The notes under the pieces were generated by a model. It saw only the letters and a program-made list of their open reading frames with translations. It had not been told where the DNA came from and did no database searches. A program made the position numbers and the translations under genes. DNA of 64,000 nt, taken from contig CM023536.1 of assembly GCA_013350335.1 (NCBI GenBank), forward strand, positions 43,160,314-43,224,313. The letters run 5' to 3'. Each line of letters opens with the position of its first letter. The stretch's first letter is position 1. This document shows, in pieces, positions 58,174-64,000 of this stretch. The stretch is from Chimonanthus salicifolius (lineage: Eukaryota; Streptophyta; Magnoliopsida; Laurales; Calycanthaceae).

Positions 58174-58447
58174 CATAGATTTTTACAGTCTTATCAAGAA
58201 GCGGATAAACGCGGGGGACGATCCGATGGTTTAGATCCATGGGCTTGGACAATGCTTCTTCCACCAATTTCTTATTCTCCTTGAAGCTTCCATATAGTAG
58301 TCTATATGGAGGGCCTCTGAAACCTTGCTTCCTCAGTTCCTCCTCCAGCTTCTTGGGTTTCCACCATATCCAATTCACCAACCTCACAATCCATACCGAC
58401 AGCAGAAGAGATGAAACTGTCAGCAATGCAACGAGAATATCTTCCAT
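58174..58447 (-). CDS. Cytochrome P450, CYP72A-type, first exon only
   Basis: CYP72A enzymes are endoplasmic-reticulum haem monooxygenases of about 510-520 residues, normally with five exons; family members oxidise triterpenoids, gibberellins or other terpenoids. The ATG at 58447 opens an N-terminal membrane anchor (LVALLTVSSLLLSVWIVRLV, residues about 5-24). The CYP72A-typical WWKPKKLEEELRKQGFRG and the proline hinge GPPYRLLYG follow, then PMDLNHRIVPRVYPLLDKTV. The exon ends after the codons for KIYG at a GGTAAAT donor (phase 1), as in relatives. The haem-binding, ExxR and I-helix regions are absent from the window. A copia element lies in the following intron and the sequence beyond it is unrelated, so the gene is either truncated or has a very large intron. 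The coding part of the exon is undamaged and a TATA box lies upstream. Confidence 0.82.
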
Positions 58448-58569
58448 ATTTTTTCAAACTTTCTATGCTAGTGAACTGAGAGAAAGAAAAGGTGCTTCTT
58501 CAAAGAATGATTGACAATCATATGCAAGTGGGTCTTCCCCAATTGTTTCTCCCAACCTTGGTCCTAGTA

Positions 58570-58577
58570 CTTATATA
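58570..58577 (-). promoter_or_regulatory. probable TATA box of the CYP72A gene
   Basis: The minus strand reads TATATAAG about 123 bases upstream of the ATG. This would give a leader of roughly 90 bases, usual for plant P450 genes. Confidence 0.5.
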
Positions 58578-58710
58578 TGAAAATCATGAGGGGTGGTCTG
58601 TCTTACTCCCTACAACTTATAAAATGAATGAAACACAGAAGTTTGTGAGTTCTGACTTGAAAGGAGTAGCTGTGAACAGTTTGCAAACTTCAATAGTGTT
58701 AGATTGTATT

Positions 58711-58818
58711 AGTTAAATATGTAAGGGTTGTTTAATCCTTCTTCCATTAGGTTTACAATAATATATACAAAGAAAACCTAGTGAAAGAAGGGCTAAACTA
58801 TCCTTACATATTTAAATT
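58711..58818. repeat. fold-back (MITE-like) hairpin upstream of CYP72A
   Basis: Two arms of about 42 bases (left from TTAAATATGTAAGG, right ending CCTTACATATTTAA) are complementary apart from about seven mismatches. A loop of roughly 20 bases separates them. TATTAG occurs just outside each arm and could be a target duplication, but it is offset by a base or two. The size is below that of classic MITEs. Confidence 0.6.
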
Positions 58819-60005
58819 ATTAGGTGAGGAGAACAAATCGCACACTCATTTATGGTTTGTTTCATTTCACATATTGCATTTATATTCCTTGATAAAACAC
58901 TATGCCTATGATTGAATGTGATATTGGGTCTGTGTTGGAATGAGTTGGAAAGACGTGCATTAGCCTACATCCAAAAAGGGGATGATATCGATTGAATGTG
59001 ATATTGGGTCTTTGTTGGAATGATATCGACTGAATTTTAAAAATTCGGTTGCTTGTTATGTTTTTAAAAAAAAAAGCCCCTTTTTTTTAGAAATATGGGA
59101 CGAGAAAGAATGGAAAGAGATAAAAGAAAATATGGAGAAAAGATTGCAGAAAAAAAATTGCTACACCTTTCAGAGCTTTCCTTTCTCTTCTTTTTCTTCT
59201 TCGTTGATGGGAAAAATACAGAGAGCGGCGGCGGCGGCGGCGGCTAGGGTTTAATAGAGAGAGTGAAAGAGAAGAAGGGTATTAAAATATTATGAGCATT
59301 AGAGTTTCTAAGTGGAAACCCATCTTTGAAAAGGAACCCACGTGAGCTTCCTAAAGAGCTCATGTGGAAACTCATGTATGTACTCTAATATTTTTATTTT
59401 ATTTTAAATACAATATTTACTTATATTGAAAGTTAGAAGTATAATGTTTTCTTTTATTTATCTTATTGTAATAATTTAGTATTATATTTACCATTGTCAT
59501 TATTATTAGAAGGTATTTTTTATTTTTATTATATCAATTTAACATAATTAACTATAGCTCATAATTTTACCTAATAATTTTATTTATCTAATTATTATTA
59601 ATGAAAAATAAAATCTATTTTCTCAATAGAAAGAAAATATTATATTATTATGTATGACATTTGTGTGGTTATCAGTTCAAGTGATTAGTACTCCATTAGT
59701 TTCATTTTGTAATATTTTTTCTACATTATTATGTAATTTTCAATAATTTTATTATTTATTTTTTATTTCTATAATTCATAACTTAAAATAACACTCATTG
59801 ACTAAGAAATAAATTATGAAATTATTTCTACAATTTTTCCTCATTTATCTGGTTTTCCTTATAATTTTCACAATTCTATTACTAATTATATAATTTCCGA
59901 TATCGTTACTTCAAAAATATATTCGAAGATGTAAATGTCCGATATTTTATGACAAACTTACATATTCAATAAGTCCATAATTATCTACATTTACTGTAAT
60001 TTTTT
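58819..60005. other. AT-rich intergenic region with small repeats
   Basis: A direct repeat, ATTGAATGTGATATTGGGTC, occurs at about 58912 and 58991. Six CGG triplets lie at 59226-59243 beside GAGAGA runs. The remainder (59390-60005) is very AT-rich and featureless. No gene was recognised. Confidence 0.5.
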
Positions 60006-60117
60006 TGGAATTTTTTTTTTTAAAAAAAAAATGGGTATGAGAGAGAAAAAGTGTGGCCGATATATCGGCCAAACCGAGATATTGTCCGATATCTCTGCCC
60101 GGCCGATTTTTCTACCC
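60006..60117 (-). mobile_element. terminal fragment of the TATCGGCCGATA hAT-like family
   Basis: On the minus strand it begins CCAGGGGTAGAAAAATCGGC, the same start as the complete element at 63295 (CAGGGGTCAAAAAATCGGC). GGCCGATATATCGG and CTCTCATACCC then follow in the family order. It ends in a T/A run near 60006. Duplication copy 2 starts directly beyond it. Confidence 0.65.
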
Positions 60118-61272
60118 CTGGTTAGGTCGGGTCAGGTTAACTTGTAAAATCTTCAATTCGGCCCGACCTGAATTTCTTGCGGGTTTTTTTCTTCTCAGTC
60201 CGACCCGACCCGCTTGTCCGAAATTCTTGACCGACCCGTATGATTTCTCAAGTCGGGTCATACGAGTCGGGCCAAAACCCGGCCCGAGTTGCAGCGTTAC
60301 TCAATATGATAGAGCGAGTTTTGATGAAGTACAGAATAGTCTCAGTACAGCACTCTCCCGGTTCATAGCATGTCATGGATCATAATAAAGATTGGTTGAC
60401 ATAGAAGAATGCCACGTTTCGAGCATTCTGTCATTAATATGTAATGTATATCTTTATTACAAATATATCTTAATCTCATAATTTTATTTTTAACACAGGT
60501 GAAGAATTCTAAATTGTGTCATCTCTAAAGTCATATAGTATGGCCTTGTTTTGGATTGAACTTGGAACTAATGTTGAAGGTTTTTGAATTCAAGTTTCAC
60601 TTGTGATATCTCCATATACAATTTAGAATGATAATATTTAAAAATATATCTGCGTATTACATGTAGTTTCATTTGAAAGCATATTTACAATTAGAATGAT
60701 AACATAAGATTAATCTTCATAAAATAATAGTACAATGAGATTTTTTCATATATTAATGATGGATATTTTAGACATTTAAACATAAAATTTTATATAACAA
60801 TAGAAAAAATTATGCAACTATTGATTAATCAGATAACTTCATGAAAGCAACTAATATTTTTACTTGTAGAAAATCAGTAATTCTGATTTAGGTATTTTAC
60901 TCTATTTTTACTAAGAAATGTTAATTTTGGATAAAAATACACAAATATGCAAATGCATGAAAATAATAATTTTAAACAGAAAGATATTATGAACCACAAC
61001 GAACACAAATAACTTAAAAAAAATTCATGAGTATTTTTTACTTTAAGCATATTTAAGCTATTAAAATCGTTAAAAACATTAATAGCATGGCACATAACTA
61101 CATAAGACATTCACTATCATAGGACAACTAGATAGAGACACGTGTGTGGCTCATATTCCGGATTGATTAATAAAATTAAACAAGTGCTAAGAACATGTCA
61201 TATATCATCAGTACTATAATTAATATCAGATATTGAAAGGCATAATGTTTTATTACATCATATCAATAGTTG

Positions 61273-61425
61273 CTGGGTTTAGCTAAATTGGTTAACCTCC
61301 CGATTCAAGAAGCCAGAGGTGCTAAGTTCAAGCTTCCATGCTTAATCTGGTGTATTCTAAGGACAGTGGATATTATCTGTGGGACTTTTCCGTGGTTTCC
61401 TACACGAAAATTAAAAAAAAAAAAA
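61273..61425 (+). mobile_element. tRNA-derived SINE (in duplication copy 2)
   Basis: This is the duplicate of the SINE at 51037-51199: A box TTAGCTAAATTGG (61279-61291), B box AGTTCAAGCTTCC and an A tail at 61410-61424. It shares position and flanks with the first, so it was copied with the segment rather than inserted separately. Confidence 0.7.
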
Positions 61426-61997
61426 AGTTGGGTTTTTTTTAATATTTTGAATATCTGTTAATATTGTAATCTAGACCTTGTGCTCAACAAGGACTGAAAT
61501 CAATGGAACCACCTTTGTTATTCATCAACTTGAAACCTAGATGTTGCCTGTAGGGCTGAGCAGGGCCCAGACTCCGGTCTGGACTATGGTTCAGTAAATC
61601 TTCAGTAGTCAACAGATAAAAATTAATGGGCTGGACTGTACAAGCCTAGGTCTGCCCCATTGACAAAAAATTAAAGGTCTAGATCAGGCCATCCTCGATT
61701 TAGATTCGGTTGATTCTTGGACCTTGAAGCTGGGCCATAGCTTGAAATTTTGGGCCTCACAATAGATCAAGCCAGTCCAGCAGTCCCCTTCCATCACGTT
61801 TGGTGAGAATAGATTCGGGTCCATTCTCAAGCGTGAATTAGAATATTTGCCTGTCATAGTTTGTGGCACTTGGCCCTTCTCATCAGGGGGTCACCAAATA
61901 GTAAAAATCCTGTTCAATTGTCAATGTTCAAACCATTGATAGGAAAATTCTTTGAAAAATCCTTATTATTTTGGATACTCACCTCTTTTGATATTTA

Positions 61998-62640
61998 GAG
62001 TTATGGAACTGATGCCTAATTATGGTCTTAAACAATTCATGTGGTTTAGTGGCTGAACTACTGCCACTGTTTGGTCTTACACTCAATCTAAATAATCAAT
62101 GGTTAGACTGATGCCAAATGTGTTTGGTCTTACACTAAGTCTGTGTTATATGCAAGATTAAAACTGATGCCAAACAAATAGCATTGGTCTCACACTCAGT
62201 TTAAGATATTGTACGGTTAGAATTGATGCCAATATTTGTGTGTGTCAGTCAGTGAAATCGTTGAACTGATGCCATTTGTGTTTGGTCTTACACTCAGTCT
62301 ATATGATAAGCAATGTGCAGACTGATGCCAACAATGGACTTACATAACTTTTATTATATGCAATGGTTAGATTAAAGCCATGCTACAGACTGAGACGAGA
62401 AGTGGTTTTTACACGGTCCAAGATTTTCAGTGGTTAGAACTGCTGCCACAATAATGGTCTTACACAACACTTTTAGATATTAAATTGTTTAGAGTTGCAG
62501 CCATGTTGATGATTTTACATACCTCCATGATATTTAGGAGATACGGCAATGACAATGGTCTTACATAACTCCAAGATATTCAGTGGTTTGGAGCTACTGT
62601 CAGTGTGATTTCTTATATAATTATATATGATATTTAAGGT
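61998..62640 (+). repeat. degenerate tandem repeat, about 55-75-bp unit, copy 2
   Basis: It is the counterpart of 51775-52430, with the same unit order. Part of one unit near 62245-62265 is rearranged (a repeated CAGT and a missing GGTCTTACACTCAGTTC block). Confidence 0.8.
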
Positions 62641-63294
62641 TTTTAGAACTATTGACATCAATCTTAGGATCGAATTAGTCTTAAGATATCGATCCATGAT
62701 CCTAGGGGTTTGTCTAAGGTATGAGTTGAGCTAAGTGTTCAAGCCATATACGTAGCCTTACAAGTTTCTTAAACACTCAACTAAACCGTACCCAAAACAG
62801 AAAAAATAAAGGAGCAACAATCTTTAGATTTTCTTCATTGCTCCAAGCCGCAAATGCTTTATCATATTTTGGTCCTTTAATTTGAATTATGATAGATCTT
62901 GCACTGGATCAATTTGTTGTGGAAAGAAAACCTTTAGATTTGACTTAGAAGCTTGATGATGCACATGCTTTTCTTTCCATCTTCTTCTTATTCAATATAA
63001 GCCATTATATATGTTCATTGTCAACTTGATGTTGCACCGGCTTGTGAATGAGAGCAGCAGCCATAAGTTCTCCAGATTATTACTTGCTTCTGCTCTCCAA
63101 ATCTTCACAGTTTTGATAAGCCATTTGATATGTTCTTGAAGGCTTGATCTTGTGCACTGGCTTATCAAACTTGTTTACGATCCATTTGATCTTTCATTTG
63201 AATTGGACTTTCAGTGGCTCATCGTCCAAGAGCAACCGACCATAGAGTCATTCAGATTTGTGCTTGACTCTACTCTTGGACATTTGGTACAGAT

Positions 63295-63891
63295 CAGGGG
63301 TCAAAAAATCGGCTCGGCCGATATATCGGCCGATATGTAAATATCGGCCGATATCCGATACGGACGATATATCGGCCGATAATTTTATCTCTCATACCGA
63401 TATCGACATTTTCTCTCTCCTCCGATATCGGAACCGTGAAAAAACCGCAAAAAACTGTGATGAATAGTGGTGAACCGTGACAAAACCGCAAAAAACCGCA
63501 AAAAACCGTGGACACCCTGAGAACCGTAAACCCTGAACCGCAGAAAACCGCGGAAAACCGCGAAAAACCGCGAAAACCGCGAAAAACCGCGAATACCCCT
63601 GAGAACCGTAAACCGCGGAAAACCGCGGGAAACCGCGGAAAACCGCGAAAAACCGCGGAAAAACCGCGAAAAACCGTATCGGTGTTTTAAAATTTTTTTT
63701 TTTTTTAAAATACCGATATTTTCGAATATCGGCCGATATTAGGGCCGATATTGGGGACCGTTTATCGCCCATATCGGCCGATATTCCAACTGTACGGCCG
63801 ATACTTATCGTATCGGCCGATATTTCAAGGTTTTAAAAAACCGATATATATCGGCCGATACGATATGTATCGGCCGATATTTAAACCTTAG
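63295..63891. mobile_element. hAT-like non-autonomous element rich in TATCGGCCGATA, 597 bp
   Basis: It is flanked by an exact 8-bp duplication, GTACAGAT (63287-63294 and 63892-63899). The uninterrupted target is preserved in duplication copy 1 at about 53071-53078. The ends are weakly inverted: CAGGGGTCAAAAAATCGGC on the left and CTAAGGTTTAAATATCGGC from the right. Both arms are packed with TATCGGCCGATAT palindromes. The centre (63428-63675) is a run of about twenty AAAACCGCG/AAAAACCGC units. There is no transposase frame; the open frames on both strands are translations of these repeats. It arrived after the segmental duplication. Confidence 0.85.
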
Positions 63892-64000
63892 GTACAGATG
63901 ATGCATTGAGACAAACTGTTTTACCTGTCTAAAACAAAAACTCCATAACACAAATTAGTACCACAAGTTAATACTTTGGTCATTATTAAAATATATATAT

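Larger units (their letters stand above)
60118..64000 (+). repeat. segmental duplication, copy 2, running off the window
   Basis: It is the same sequence and orientation as 49891-53158, offset by about 10.2 kb, and is interrupted by the hAT-like element at 63295-63891. After that insertion the match resumes (GGTACAGATGATGCATTGAG) and continues to the window edge. Differences include a longer TCGGGTCGGGTC-type start and small indels. No genes were recognised. Confidence 0.85.

Noticed and set aside
63392..63772. Frames with repeated FFAVFRGFPRFSAV or PRKTAENRGK-type motifs
   Set aside because: They translate the (AAAACCGCG)n core of the hAT-like element on either strand.

Overview
This is nuclear DNA from a flowering plant, most likely a woody dicot-type genome; I cannot name the species. 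The evidence is introns with GT/AG borders, plant-lineage LTR retrotransposons (Ty1/copia with tRNA-Met-type primer sites, Athila/Tat-like gypsy with a tRNA-Asp-type site), TRIM, MULE, hAT and tRNA-SINE elements, a CYP72A-type cytochrome P450 exon and the plant form of the SDH assembly factor SDHAF2. Only two host genes are recognisable and both are partial: the last two exons of SDHAF2 (3199-3870, +) and the first exon of a CYP72A gene (58174-58447, -). Almost everything else is transposable-element sequence, much of it nested, and many insertions can be dated relative to each other by target-site duplications (TSDs) that can be read exactly.

Layout. 1-1150: a truncated copia element. 1408-2356: a hAT-like element (8-bp TSD) in the presumed SDHAF2 intron. 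3199-3870: SDHAF2 3' end with tandemly duplicated splice acceptors. 6594-8147: a MULE-like element (9-bp TSD) whose centre is an alternating inverted array. 11214-15925: a composite LTR-internal-LTR-internal-LTR element with one outer TSD. 16478-27305: a large composite Athila-like element on the minus strand with gag and protease but no recognisable pol. 27980-29920: a solo LTR. 30221-30936: a hAT-like element. About 30945-34022: a decayed minus-strand LTR with a second LTR fragment inside it. 35622-46688: two copies of a gene encoding a putative plant transposon protein (PF20167-type by my recognition). Each is split by an LTR insertion with a perfect 5-bp TSD, and a 2.3-kb inverted duplication of the first copy lies between them. 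47131-47714: a TRIM. 47715-48655: a tandem array of the same family as the one in front of gene copy 2. 49891-53158 and 60118-64000: a direct segmental duplication carrying a SINE and a tandem array. Between the duplicates lie a truncated copia element (about 53456-57745) and the CYP72A exon it appears to interrupt.

The most interesting signals are: (a) the perfect-architecture inverted duplication at 38733-41064, which would fold into a hairpin with arms of about 1.1 kb and could produce siRNAs against its own gene family; (b) arrays of short self-complementary words placed directly before (and once also after) the PF20167-type genes; (c) the recurrence of such palindromic-word arrays, each with a different word, in at least six unrelated elements; and (d) in-frame alternative splice acceptors created by a local duplication in SDHAF2. 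All homology calls come from reading translated motifs; no database search was possible.
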